Source: Thermomonas sp.
GTDB lineage: Bacteria; Pseudomonadota; Gammaproteobacteria; Xanthomonadales; Xanthomonadaceae
DNA length: 64,000 nucleotides
Direction: 5' to 3'
NCBI RefSeq assembly: GCF_019104945.1
Contig: NZ_JAHRWW010000004.1
Location: 1-64,000 of the forward strand
Positions within the stretch are counted from its first letter, which is position 1. Each line of letters begins with the position of its first letter. This document shows, in pieces, positions 17,471 through 26,203 of this stretch. The position numbers and the translations under genes are program-made. The notes beneath the pieces are model-generated. The model ran no database searches. It had not been told where the DNA came from and was given only the letters and a program-made list of their open reading frames with translations.

Positions 17471-20400
17471 TTATTTTGCTTGTGGAAGCCGTTTGGCATC
17501 AGCCGCCGGTTGGTTGGGGGCCGGAATCGGCTGGGCATTCGGAGGTTGTACGGGTGATGTTTGCAGTGTTTTCTGCAGCCACTGCAGTGCGGTTTCTAGC
17601 TGGCGGTCGCGGCCTAGGTAGGACTCGTGTGGCAGGTTATCTACTTCGATATCCGGGCTTACGCCACGGCCTTCGATCAGCCAGCTACCATCGGGGGCGA
17701 ATTGCCCTGTTTCGGCAATGCGGGCAATGCCGCCATCGCTCAGCCGGTTGCGGTCGGAGAGCCAAATACCTGCGCCAGAGGTGCGGGTGCCGATCACCGG
17801 GCCAAGCCCAAGCGATTTGACGCCTGCTGCAAATGTTTCGCCATCGGAATACGTGAGCGCGTCGGTCAATACAACAAGATGCCCGCGGAAGGTTTGCTGC
17901 ATATTCCAGTTGGGTACTTGGCCGTCTTGTTTCCAGAAGGCCCAAGTGCGGCGCAGCAATTTTTCGATGATCCACGAATCGATATTGCCGCCACGGTTGC
18001 GGCGCACGTCGATAATCAAACCATCGCGGTCGTAGTTGGCGTAGAAGTCGCGCACGAAGCTGGCGATGTCGTCTGGCCCCATTGCGCGCAGGTGCAAATA
18101 GCCGATACGCCCTTGGCCGCTGCGTTCCACCGCGTCTTTGCGCCCTTGCACCCAATCGCTATAGCGCAGCTGCGTATTACGCATAGGGTTGGTGGCAACG
18201 GCGACGGTATTGATGCGCTGACCATTGCGGCGCAGGGTGAGCAGAATTTGCTGCCCGGCTTGATGGTCGAGTGCGGCGGAAAGATCGGCTTCGGTTTGAA
18301 TACTGTGGCCATTGACCTGTTCGATAATATCGCCGTTACGTGCATCAACACCTGGCTGCGCAAGGGGGGCGCGTTCGCTGGGAAGCTCGCGGTCGGTGCG
18401 ATAGATCTGCGTGATCTTTAGGCCTTCATTCGTTTGCTGTAGCGCCGCACCCAGCATGGCGGGCTTGGCCGCTTCTCGATCTTCTGGAAGGTCGGCACCG
18501 CGTACTTGCGAATGCAAAATACCTAGCGGGCTAATCATCTGCGCAAGCAGGTCGTCTAATTCTGCGCGGTCGCTCACGCGTGGCAGAAGTGCAACACTGC
18601 GCTCGCGAATACCATCCCAGTCGAGCCCACGCATTTTGCTATCGAAGCTAAATTCGCGGTGCATGCGCCAAGCGTCGTTGAGGATTTGCTGCCATTCACG
18701 CGTAGGTTCAATTTGCAGGCGCCAGTCACCGGTGCGAACACGAGCATTACCAAGATCGCTAGGTAGCTTTGCACCCGCATCAACAATGAGGAAGCTTGGA
18801 TCAGCGTTGCGCTTGCCTTGGGTGATCGCAAGTTGTTTACGGTTGGCGCTAAGTTGGAAGTCGCGTACGTCGGAGGCGAACACTTCGGGTGACTTACCCT
18901 CGTTGCCAATGGCGAGTGTCTTGAGTTGGCGCTCGTCGTTATTTTGGTCAAGCAAATACAACCGTTCACGGTCTGAGCCGAGTGCGGAGTAATTGCCTGC
19001 ATCCACCGGTACTTCAAACAGGCGTTCTGCAAGCCCTGTAGTTTCAATCAACGGTAGCGCGGCCTGATTGTCGTTATTTTTATCAGCGGAAGATTTTTTG
19101 CTGGGGTTGAGCTCATCAACGGGCGCGAATGGAAAACGGTTTCCAGCTTGAAGAGCGAGTGCATATACCTTCGTGCGACGGTTGAAGCCTGGCCCCATAT
19201 TGCGATCTCCCCAAGGGGCCGAAGGTGAGGCATTGAATTGACGGTCGGACAGGAAATACAGCCAGCGTCCATCCGGCGAGAAACTCGGTGCATAGGATTC
19301 ATAGCGGTCGCTGGTCAACGCTTGCCAAGTGGCGGTATCGAAGCGGTACAGCATGAGCTGTGGGCGGCTTGCTTTGCTGTCGGGGCGTACAGCGATCAGT
19401 GCTTTCCCGTCGGGTGACCAGACAATGGCGTCATACGGGTTGCCGCCACCCCATTGGGCGCGATCGATGCGAGTGTTGCGCCCGCTGTCGAGGTCAAGCA
19501 CATACAGCGAGCCAGTTTTATCGGTATGCGCAAGCTGCTTTCCGTTGGGGGAAAGGTAGAGCTGCCAACGGCGCTGACTTCCATCTTGGGTGAGCTGCTT
19601 GGCGGCATTCGACCCATCGGCGGGATAACGCCAGAGTTCATCACGGCCACTGGCATCGGAGATGGCATACACCCAGCGGCCATCGTGAGACAAAATAGCA
19701 GCGCGGGCGCGGCTGTTATTAGGCGTGGCGATTTCAACGCGGCGCTTCTGGCCTGTACTTACTAGGGTGATATGCCCACGCGCCGTCAGCGCAAGCTGGT
19801 CACCTTGGGGTGAGAAATCGGTGGTTTCAAGAAATTTTAGTGGGCGTTCTAGCCAGCGTTGACGGCTGCGGTCGCTATCGGTGAGTAGGTCGAGTGAGAG
19901 CTTGCGTTCTTGCTTGCTGTTTGCATCAAACAACCAAACGTCGGCGCCTACTTGAAAACTAATGTGCTTGCCGTCGCTGCGCGCGCCGCGCACGTCCCAC
20001 GGTGCGTGCTGCGTGTGCTGTTGCATGTCGCTGCCATCTGCAGCCATCGACCAAAGATTATCGTTGCCGTCGCGGTTACTGGTGAAATACCAGCGCCCGT
20101 TGAGCCACAGTGGGTTGGACATTGCACCACCGCCATCACTGCCTAAGCGTTGGGCTTCATTTCCTGTTGCAGGGTCATATAACCAGAGCTGAGCCATCGC
20201 ACCGCCACGGTAGTGCTTGGCATTATCACCGTTAACGTGGGCGCCGAAGCGGGTAAACAGCACGCGGCCGTTATCATCAAACGCCACTTGGTTGGCGTCA
20301 TCAAGCGGTAGTTCGCGTGTGGCCAGCGTATCGGGATTAACCAAACGAATAATCCGGCGCAGCGTGGGCGCCGACACGTCTTCGCTGCTATAGGCCACTT

Positions 20401-20779
20401 CGCCCTGCGGCGACCAGCCGAGTACATCCACGCGCCCACCGTCAAAGCTGAGCCGCTTGGCCGGGCCGCCGCGCGCCGACACCACATACACATCGCCCGC
20501 ACCATCGTATTGGCCGATAAACGCGATGCGCGTGCCGTCCGGCGAGAACGATGCCTGCGTTTCTTGGCCTGCATCGGTGGTGAGCCGGTGCGCTTGTCCG
20601 CCTTGCGTGGATGCAATCCACAGATCCCCTTCGGCAGTAAACGCCAGCGTTTCGCCACTTACGGCAGGAAACCGGTAATAGCCTTGGCTGGCCAAAGCCG
20701 ATGCGCTGAGTGTGAACAGTGCAGTCGCAATAAGGGTAGGGCGGAGGCGAAGTGTTGGCATAGAGGGCATCGAGAACAT
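17471..20779 (-). CDS. Tricorn-like S41 protease
   Basis: A periplasmic protein of about 1100 residues. After a signal ending ATALFTLSASALA, two WD40/PD40-type beta-propellers follow, with repeats such as FSPDGTRIAF, WSPDGKAL and FSPDGRWLYF. Next come a helical C1 region, a PDZ-like segment (DARNGDIIEQVNGH) and a C-terminal S41 core. GILHSQ holds the likely catalytic His, TYSDGE the Ser, and SPDIEVDNLP lies near the end. Tricorn-type proteases degrade peptides released by other proteases. The frame is open to 20869 but would overlap the divergent LD-carboxypeptidase; ATGs at 20779, 20770 and 20761 are all possible. The C-terminal tail is Pro/Ala/Gln-rich. Confidence 0.88.
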   Translation of the reverse strand: MFSMPSMPTLRLRPTLIATALFTLSASALASQGYYRFPAVSGETLAFTAEGDLWIASTQGGQAHRLTTDAGQETQASFSPDGTRIAFIGQYDGAGDVYVVSARGGPAKRLSFDGGRVDVLGWSPQGEVAYSSEDVSAPTLRRIIRLVNPDTLATRELPLDDANQVAFDDNGRVLFTRFGAHVNGDNAKHYRGGAMAQLWLYDPATGNEAQRLGSDGGGAMSNPLWLNGRWYFTSNRDGNDNLWSMAADGSDMQQHTQHAPWDVRGARSDGKHISFQVGADVWLFDANSKQERKLSLDLLTDSDRSRQRWLERPLKFLETTDFSPQGDQLALTARGHITLVSTGQKRRVEIATPNNSRARAAILSHDGRWVYAISDASGRDELWRYPADGSNAAKQLTQDGSQRRWQLYLSPNGKQLAHTDKTGSLYVLDLDSGRNTRIDRAQWGGGNPYDAIVWSPDGKALIAVRPDSKASRPQLMLYRFDTATWQALTSDRYESYAPSFSPDGRWLYFLSDRQFNASPSAPWGDRNMGPGFNRRTKVYALALQAGNRFPFAPVDELNPSKKSSADKNNDNQAALPLIETTGLAERLFEVPVDAGNYSALGSDRERLYLLDQNNDERQLKTLAIGNEGKSPEVFASDVRDFQLSANRKQLAITQGKRNADPSFLIVDAGAKLPSDLGNARVRTGDWRLQIEPTREWQQILNDAWRMHREFSFDSKMRGLDWDGIRERSVALLPRVSDRAELDDLLAQMISPLGILHSQVRGADLPEDREAAKPAMLGAALQQTNEGLKITQIYRTDRELPSERAPLAQPGVDARNGDIIEQVNGHSIQTEADLSAALDHQAGQQILLTLRRNGQRINTVAVATNPMRNTQLRYSDWVQGRKDAVERSGQGRIGYLHLRAMGPDDIASFVRDFYANYDRDGLIIDVRRNRGGNIDSWIIEKLLRRTWAFWKQDGQVPNWNMQQTFRGHLVVLTDALTYSDGETFAAGVKSLGLGPVIGTRTSGAGIWLSDRNRLSDGGIARIAETGQFAPDGSWLIEGRGVSPDIEVDNLPHESYLGRDRQLETALQWLQKTLQTSPVQPPNAQPIPAPNQPAADAKRLPQAK

Positions 20780-20854
20780 GGGACGAATGGGCCATGCGGC
20801 ATGATAATTTCGTAGCGTAGGCTGATGGCCTTCGTAGATGGAGTGGCTTTGGTC

Positions 20855-21898
20855 ATGAATCGGCGTCATTTTCTAGGGAATAGCGTACTGGCAACGGCGG
20901 TGATGGCATTGGGTTCAAATACTTCAAACGCAGCCACCGCACCGACGCAGCGTCTATTGCCGCCATCCCTGCGCGTAGGCGATACGGTGGGCTTGGTGAG
21001 CCCTTCCGCAGCTTCAGATGACAGCTTCAACTATCAACTGGCTAAAGAGGTATTAGAAGCGTTGGGCTTCAAGGTCAAAATGGGCGCGCACGTGGCGGAT
21101 CGACGTGGTTATTTGGCCGGAAGTGATGCCGATCGCGCGGCCGATCTCAACGGCATGTTTGCCGATAAGGATGTCAAAGCGGTGATTTGCGCGCGCGGTG
21201 GTTCGGGCGCAGCGCGGATTCTGCCGCTGCTCGATTACGCGATGATTCGCAAAAATCCAAAAGTGCTGCTTGGCTTTTCCGACATTACCGCGCTGCACTG
21301 CGCGCTGCAGACCAAAACAGGCTTAGTAACCTTCCACGGGCCTATGGGCACCAGTAGCTGGAATCGCTTCAATGTCGATCAGTTCAAACGCGTATTTTTA
21401 GAGCGCAAGCTTGTGGAGTATCGCAATAGCGAAGACGCGGGTGATGAGCTTGTGCAAAAGCGCAACCGCACGGTCACCATTAGCAAAGGAAAGGCGCGCG
21501 GTGCTTTGATAGGCGGTAATTTGACCGTGCTCACTGCGCTGGCGGGCACGCCGTATATGCCAGACTTCAGTGGAAAAATTTTATTTTTAGAAGAAGTTTC
21601 CGAAGCGCCGTACCGTGTGGATCGCATGCTCAGCACGCTGAAGCTGATGGGGGCGTTGGATAAGCTCAGTGGGTTTATTTTTGGCGAATGTACCGACTGC
21701 AACCCCGGTGAAGGTTACGGCTCACTCACCCTAGAACAAATACTAGATGACTACATCAAGCCGCTGAATATCCCGGCGTATCGCGGCGCGATGATTGGCC
21801 ATATTCGTGAGCAATTTATCGTGCCCGTAGGCGGTGTGGCGGAGATGGATGCCGATGCCGGGCGGTTCCGTCTTCTGGAGTCGGTGTTTCAAGCCTAA
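20855..21898 (+). CDS. LD-carboxypeptidase (S66 family, LdcA-like)
   Basis: A 347-residue protein with an N-terminal Tat-like signal (NRRHFLGNSVLATAVMALG), so it is probably periplasmic. The S66 motifs are in place: nucleophile Ser in LGFSDITAL, Glu in LFLEEVSEAPYR, and His in MIGHIREQF. The family removes the terminal D-Ala from muropeptide tetrapeptides during wall recycling. Most LdcA proteins are cytosolic, so a Tat-exported form is a variant seen in some Gram-negatives. ATG at 20855 is chosen over the in-frame ATG at 20825 because GGAGT precedes it and the signal begins there. It ends overlapping the converging gene by 4 bases. Confidence 0.88.
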   Translation: MNRRHFLGNSVLATAVMALGSNTSNAATAPTQRLLPPSLRVGDTVGLVSPSAASDDSFNYQLAKEVLEALGFKVKMGAHVADRRGYLAGSDADRAADLNGMFADKDVKAVICARGGSGAARILPLLDYAMIRKNPKVLLGFSDITALHCALQTKTGLVTFHGPMGTSSWNRFNVDQFKRVFLERKLVEYRNSEDAGDELVQKRNRTVTISKGKARGALIGGNLTVLTALAGTPYMPDFSGKILFLEEVSEAPYRVDRMLSTLKLMGALDKLSGFIFGECTDCNPGEGYGSLTLEQILDDYIKPLNIPAYRGAMIGHIREQFIVPVGGVAEMDADAGRFRLLESVFQA

Positions 21899-22677
21899 GC
21901 GCTAAGTGCGAACAGGGCGCCGCTATGCGGTTCTTGCGGCGTATCGGCCATCGCCACTTTGAAATAAGTATTGGCCGCGTTGAGTTGGCGTTGTTGGTGA
22001 TCAAGGTCGCGCGTTTCGGCGGCGCGCGTGCGTGCTTCTTCTTGCTGCTGCAACAGTTCGCTTTGCGCCTGCAGCATCATGCGTGCCGCATCGGCAGCCA
22101 CGCGGCGGTCTTGGGGGGATGGATCAGCAGGGGCGAGCGCCGCCTGCTGGATCACCCGCATCTTCGCAATGGTTTCTTCTGGCCGCCCCGGAATAGGCGA
22201 TTTGTCCACCGACACTTCGCCGCCAATCGCGTAGTTCTTGCCATCCGGGCCGTGGGTGAACGAGAAGCTGGCGGCGCCCGTATAAGAACCACCGGCGGCT
22301 TGGTGCGCCGCTTCGTGCTGGCGCACTTCTGTGTCGCGCGCCTTGAGTTGGTTTACAAGCACCAATTGATCTGCCGTGAGCGCGCCGATGGCTTGCTGCT
22401 GCGGTTTGCGTGCGGCGCTTGCGTGGGCTCCATCTTGGCCCTTTGCGGTTTCATCGGCCTTGCTTTCATTTGAACGCGCCAACTGCTCGTGTTCGCGCTG
22501 ACGAGCGAACAGAGAATCTGAGTTGGGATACGACTGCGTAGGCGGCAATGCCGGGCGAGTGGTTTGGCTCACCGTTTGTACATCGGGCGCGCTCTGCGTC
22601 ACGGCCACCACGCCTTGCGCGGGCGGGCGCAGTTGCACCCACGGCGTTGTACTGGCGTTGATGTTAGAAACAGGCAT
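21895..22677 (-). CDS. SprA-related putative metalloprotease (CJM1_0395 family)
   Basis: A 260-residue protein with a disordered N-terminal third rich in Ser, Thr, Pro and Gln. The conserved block around residues 115-175 contains HEAAH in VRQHEAAHQAAGG, a zinc-protease-like HExxH. IGGEVSVDKSPIPGRPEETI follows, a segment split here as IGGEVSVDKSPIPG then RPEETI, which is typical of the SprA-related family. The C-terminal part is a long Gln/Glu/Arg-rich coiled coil. There is no signal peptide. Proteolytic activity has not been established for the family as far as I know. Upstream is a 207-base gap shared with the divergent deo operon. Confidence 0.8.
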   Translation of the reverse strand: MPVSNINASTTPWVQLRPPAQGVVAVTQSAPDVQTVSQTTRPALPPTQSYPNSDSLFARQREHEQLARSNESKADETAKGQDGAHASAARKPQQQAIGALTADQLVLVNQLKARDTEVRQHEAAHQAAGGSYTGAASFSFTHGPDGKNYAIGGEVSVDKSPIPGRPEETIAKMRVIQQAALAPADPSPQDRRVAADAARMMLQAQSELLQQQEEARTRAAETRDLDHQQRQLNAANTYFKVAMADTPQEPHSGALFALSA

Positions 22678-22817
22678 GGCTGCTTACCTAGTGCAGGTGC
22701 CGCTGCAGTGAACGAAAAGGGTGTGCAATCCGTCGCAGATACCCATTTTATAGCACAAAGTATTGATAAAAGACAGTTTTTTTGAATAGTGCAGCGGTTG
22801 GCAAAGCGTCTGTTGGC

Positions 22818-22859
22818 TTGCTGTAGATCAAGATTTGCCCGCTAACAACGGCCTACACT
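22818..22859 (+). promoter_or_regulatory. FNR/CRP-type box and -10 of the deo operon
   Basis: TTGCTGTAGATCAA (22818-22831) differs from the FNR palindrome TTGAT-N4-ATCAA at one position. TACACT (22854-22859) is a plausible -10. It predicts a start near 22866, which places the box centre at about -41.5, the class II activator position. The remainder of the 22678-22884 gap shows a TATAAA on the minus strand near 22750 that could serve the divergent gene, and nothing else. Confidence 0.5.
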
Positions 22860-22884
22860 ACGCCCATAAGATAGAGAACAGGTA

Positions 22885-23625
22885 ATGTCAGTAATGAACC
22901 GAGATTTTGCATCCCGTGTGCTGTCGCTCCTTGATTTAACGAGCCTCGGCGAAGCGGATACCCCCGCGCGTATTCGTACCCTGTGTGCCGCTGCGATGGG
23001 GCGGCACGGCAGCCCCGCTGCGGTGTGCGTGTATCCCGAACACATTACAACCGCGCGGCAGGCGCTGGGCGGTAGCGGCGTAAAAGTAGCGACGGTAGTC
23101 AATTTCCCCGAAGGCGCAGACGACCCAGCACGCGTAGAGCGCGAAACCCGACGCGCCATTGCGGCAGGTGCCGACGAGATCGACATGGTGTTGGCCTGGC
23201 GTGCGCTCAAAGCCGGTGATGCGGCAACGGCGCGTGCGGGCGTGGACGCTTGTCGCGCGGTCTGTGGCCCCGAGATTGCACTCAAGCTCATTCTGGAAAC
23301 AGGTGAGTTGGCTACGCCGGAGTTGATTCGCCAAGCGAGCGAATTGGGCCTCGATGCCGGGGTCGATTTCCTCAAAACATCCACCGGTAAAGTGTCGGTC
23401 AATGCCACGCTTGAGGCCGCCGATATCATGCTCACCGTGATTGCCGAACGCGGCGGGCGCTGCGGCTTCAAGGCGGCAGGCGGCATTCGCAGCTTGGCCG
23501 ATGCACGCGCCTATATCGAACTTGCAGAGGGCAAGCTTGGCGCAGGCTGGGCCACACCCGAACGCTTCCGCATTGGCGCAAGCGCGTTGTTTGACGCCAT
23601 CGTGGCAGAACTAGGGGCCGAGTGA
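22885..23625 (+). CDS. deoC: Deoxyribose-phosphate aldolase
   Basis: A 246-residue class I aldolase converting 2-deoxyribose-5-phosphate to glyceraldehyde-3-phosphate and acetaldehyde. The Schiff-base lysine is Lys164 in DFLKTSTGKV. The partner Asp in ADEIDMV and second Lys in CGFKAAGG are also present, so the active site is complete. It opens the deoC-deoB-deoD operon and its stop overlaps the deoB start (TGATG). An AGAACAGGT ribosome site precedes ATG 22885. An FNR-like box lies upstream, which is unusual for a catabolic gene set classically controlled by DeoR, CytR and CRP. Confidence 0.95.
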   Translation: MSVMNRDFASRVLSLLDLTSLGEADTPARIRTLCAAAMGRHGSPAAVCVYPEHITTARQALGGSGVKVATVVNFPEGADDPARVERETRRAIAAGADEIDMVLAWRALKAGDAATARAGVDACRAVCGPEIALKLILETGELATPELIRQASELGLDAGVDFLKTSTGKVSVNATLEAADIMLTVIAERGGRCGFKAAGGIRSLADARAYIELAEGKLGAGWATPERFRIGASALFDAIVAELGAE

Positions 23626-24830
23626 TGGCGCGCGCCATTTGGCTAGTGCTGGATTCACTGGGTATTGGTAATGCCCAAGACGCGGCCGCTTATGGTGATG
23701 CCGGGGCCGATACCTTCGGGCATATCGCCGCGGTTTGCGCGGCCGCACCCCGCGGCGCGCTGCATTTGCCAACACTTACCCGATTAGGGCTCCCGGCCGC
23801 GCACGCGCTTTCCACCGGAGGCGCTGCGGCGGGGTTTGAGCACGCGCCACCACCTGAAGCGCTATGGGGCGCAATGAACGAGCGCGCCTGCGGCAAAGAC
23901 ACCCCTTCAGGCCATTGGGAAAGCGCAGGCGTAACGCTTGACCAACCGTTTGGTTTGTTTGAAGCAGAGCATGACAGCTTCCCGCAACCCCTGTTGGATA
24001 CGCTTATCGAAACCATGCGGTTGCCCGGCGTGCTTGGGAATTGCCACGCCTCTGGCACCGAGATCATTGCCCGTCTAGGTGAAGAACATATCGCCAGCGG
24101 CAAGCCTATTGTCTATACCTCGGCTGATTCGGTGTTTCAGATCGCTGCACACGAAGACCATTTTGGCCTTGAACGGCTCTATGCGGTGTGTCTTGCCGCG
24201 CGCGAGCTGCTTGCGCCCTATAACATTGGGCGGGTCATCGCACGGCCGTTTATTGGCAGATCGTCTGCAGAGTTCAAGCGTACCGGCAACCGCCACGACT
24301 ACGCACTACCGCCGCCGCGTCCTACCTTGTTGGATTCAGTATGCAAGGCGGGCAAAGAAGTGTTTGCGGTAGGAAAAATTAGCGATATCTTCGCCGCGCA
24401 GGGCGTAACCCATAAACTGCTGGCTAGCGGCCACGACGCGCTATTTGATGCCACCTTAGCGGCGATGGAACAGGCCGGTGACGGCGCTTTGATCGCCACC
24501 AATTTCGTCGATTTCGATAGCGTCTTCGGCCACCGCCGAGACGCATTAGGTTATGGCGCGGCGCTAGAACATTTTGATACGCGGCTTGCCCAGCTACTGC
24601 AGATGTTGCGCCCCAATGACATCGTGGTGTTAAGTGCCGATCACGGATGCGACCCTACATTCCCAGGTAGTGATCACACCCGCGAGCGCGTACCGCTGTT
24701 GGCTTATGGCCCCAATCTAGACCCGCGGCCGCTTGGTTTACGTGCCAGCTTTGCCGACCTTGGGCAGGGTATTGCCACCCATCTTGGCCTACCTGCGTTG
24801 GCAGAAGGTCGTTGTTTTTTGACTGGTTAA
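23625..24830 (+). CDS. deoB: Phosphopentomutase
   Basis: A 401-residue alkaline-phosphatase-superfamily enzyme that interconverts deoxyribose-1-phosphate (or ribose-1-phosphate) and the 5-phosphate. The N-terminal WLVLDSLGIGNAQDA carries the first metal-binding Asp. The phosphate-acceptor Thr lies in CGKDTPSGHWE. The C-terminal metal ligands are in VVLSADHGCDPT and GSDHTRERVP. ATG at 23625 overlaps the deoC stop by one base; GTG at 23622 is also possible. It supplies the link between DeoD, which releases the 1-phosphate, and DeoC, which cleaves the 5-phosphate. Confidence 0.95.
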   Translation: MARAIWLVLDSLGIGNAQDAAAYGDAGADTFGHIAAVCAAAPRGALHLPTLTRLGLPAAHALSTGGAAAGFEHAPPPEALWGAMNERACGKDTPSGHWESAGVTLDQPFGLFEAEHDSFPQPLLDTLIETMRLPGVLGNCHASGTEIIARLGEEHIASGKPIVYTSADSVFQIAAHEDHFGLERLYAVCLAARELLAPYNIGRVIARPFIGRSSAEFKRTGNRHDYALPPPRPTLLDSVCKAGKEVFAVGKISDIFAAQGVTHKLLASGHDALFDATLAAMEQAGDGALIATNFVDFDSVFGHRRDALGYGAALEHFDTRLAQLLQMLRPNDIVVLSADHGCDPTFPGSDHTRERVPLLAYGPNLDPRPLGLRASFADLGQGIATHLGLPALAEGRCFLTG

Positions 24831-24833
24831 CTC

Positions 24834-25547
24834 ATGAGCTCACCCCATATCGAAGCTGACATCGGCGCGATTGCCGATACCGTACTACTTCCCGGTGACC
24901 CACTACGGGCACGTTTTTTGGCGAACGAACTGCTGGAAGCACCGCAGCAAATCAACGCACGTCGCAATATGTTGGGGTACACCGGCACATGGCAGGGGCA
25001 ACGTGTCACGGTGATGGGCGGCGGGATGGGGATTCCTTCCACCGCTATTTACGTCACCGAGTTGGTGCGTCACTACGGCGTACGCAAAATCATCCGTGTG
25101 GGCACCTGTGGCGGCGTGGGGAATGTTGGCATCGGTGATGTTTTGCTGGCGCAGTCGGGAAGCACGGATTCGCGCTTTAATCGAATGCACTTTGGTGGGC
25201 ATGATCTTTCCGTGTGCGCAGACTTTACGCTGCTACGCCAAGCGGCAGACGCTGCGGCCGCGCACAACATGCCTGTGCAGATGGCGCATGTGTTTAGCAC
25301 CGACTGTTTCTACGATGGCGACCCGCAGCTGCTTGCGCATTTGCGTCGTCACCGCATTACCGGTATCGAGATGGAAACCGCAGGGCTTTATGGGCTGGCG
25401 ATGCGCGAGAATTTCCAAGCCTTGGCGGTGTTGACGGTGAGCGATCACCTTGAACGCGATGAGCACATGCCTGCAGCAGAACGCGAGCAAGGCCTGCTGA
25501 AAATGGGGCGCTTGGCATTGCAGGCGGCGCACCTCGCGCAAGCTTGA
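24834..25547 (+). CDS. deoD: Purine nucleoside phosphorylase (DeoD type)
   Basis: A 237-residue hexameric-type phosphorylase that splits purine (deoxy)nucleosides with phosphate into base and pentose-1-phosphate. Diagnostic segments are VLLPGDPLRA (phosphate binding), GGGMGIPS, IRVGTCGG, and GIEMETAGLY for the ribose, with VSDHL holding the catalytic Asp. It starts 3 bases after the deoB stop. Together the three genes convert deoxynucleosides to glyceraldehyde-3-phosphate plus acetaldehyde. The Tsx-like channel at 9432-10289 could feed this pathway, but it is not linked. Confidence 0.95.
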   Translation: MSSPHIEADIGAIADTVLLPGDPLRARFLANELLEAPQQINARRNMLGYTGTWQGQRVTVMGGGMGIPSTAIYVTELVRHYGVRKIIRVGTCGGVGNVGIGDVLLAQSGSTDSRFNRMHFGGHDLSVCADFTLLRQAADAAAAHNMPVQMAHVFSTDCFYDGDPQLLAHLRRHRITGIEMETAGLYGLAMRENFQALAVLTVSDHLERDEHMPAAEREQGLLKMGRLALQAAHLAQA

Positions 25548-25608
25548 TTTGCCAATAGGTGAGGGGATGGGCCAACATGCGATTTCCTTAAGTGATGGAG
25601 TACGCATA

Positions 25609-25836
25609 ATGGAAACGTGGCTGACCAGCCTAACCACCGACAACCCGCAGGCCGGTTTTGAACTGGCCATCAAATTAGCGCGTATGGGCGTGAAGTACAC
25701 CCAGCCCTCGGCCGAAGCACGCGACAAGCTGCGCCCGGTGTATGCCGAAGACGCCAACGCGCTAATTGCTTCCTCGCAGGTTGTGGCAACCAATTTCCAG
25801 ACGATTGCTGCCGCCAATAATTACTGGCGCAGTTAA
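25609..25836 (+). CDS. Small hypothetical protein, 75 aa
   Basis: A short soluble protein beginning METWLTSLTT, with GGAG 8 bases upstream of ATG 25609. In-frame starts at 25549 and 25567 lack good spacing. The sequence is amphipathic and helical, ends in NNYWRS, and has no cysteine or membrane segment. I recognise no family. It follows deoD by 61 bases and precedes a separate FNR-like promoter for DUF2249-fmdE, so it may be the last gene of the deo message. It is kept as a gene because of its ribosome site and lack of alternatives. Confidence 0.5.
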   Translation: METWLTSLTTDNPQAGFELAIKLARMGVKYTQPSAEARDKLRPVYAEDANALIASSQVVATNFQTIAAANNYWRS

Positions 25837-25859
25837 AATCACCGCGATGAGGCATCGCC

Positions 25860-25900
25860 TTGACATGGGTCAGGGTGATGCCGTGGCGGCGGCGTAGGAT
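25860..25900 (+). promoter_or_regulatory. FNR/DNR-type box and -10 before DUF2249-fmdE
   Basis: TTGACATGGGTCAG (25860-25873) fits the TTGAC-N4-GTCAA-like DNR/NNR pattern with one mismatch. TAGGAT (25895-25900) is a fair -10 that places the box centre near -41. The predicted leader of about 26 bases contains AGGAG before ATG 25934. The box is nearly identical to the one at 39157-39170. Confidence 0.6.
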
Positions 25901-25933
25901 GACTCGCGTTTAACGCAAACAGGAGTCATTCCA

Positions 25934-26200
25934 ATGGCCTTTCAGCTCGACCCAGAACCCAATGTTCACGTTTTTGACGCGCGCGGCATTGCCCGCCGTT
26001 TTCGCCACTCCGCTATTTTTGGTGCCCTAGGGGCGCTGCGTAATGGCGAAACCATGCGCTTTATCAACGATCACGACCCCATTCCATTGCTTGGCCAGCT
26101 GCAGCAACGTTTCGGTGACTACCTCACTGTGACCTATGTGCAGCGCGATCAGGGCGGCGTAGTGATCGACTTCGGTATTACCGGTTTACCGGAGGAATAA
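25934..26200 (+). CDS. DUF2249 domain protein
   Basis: An 88-residue soluble protein starting MAFQLDPEPNVHVFDARGI. The pattern, including FINDHDPIPLLGQLQQRFGD, matches DUF2249, a TusA-like fold found in genes near denitrification and NO-response proteins in many bacteria. An AGGAG site precedes the ATG. The fmdE-like gene begins 3 bases after its stop, so the two are co-translated. TusA-type cysteine is absent, so sulfur transfer is not indicated. The upstream DNR-like box supports expression with the nos genes. Biochemical function unknown. Confidence 0.82.
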   Translation: MAFQLDPEPNVHVFDARGIARRFRHSAIFGALGALRNGETMRFINDHDPIPLLGQLQQRFGDYLTVTYVQRDQGGVVIDFGITGLPEE

Positions 26201-26203
26201 GCC

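Noticed and set aside
17627-18421. Plus-strand open frame of 264 codons inside the tricorn-like gene
   Set aside because: The opposite strand encodes the S41 core with recognisable motifs; this frame has none.
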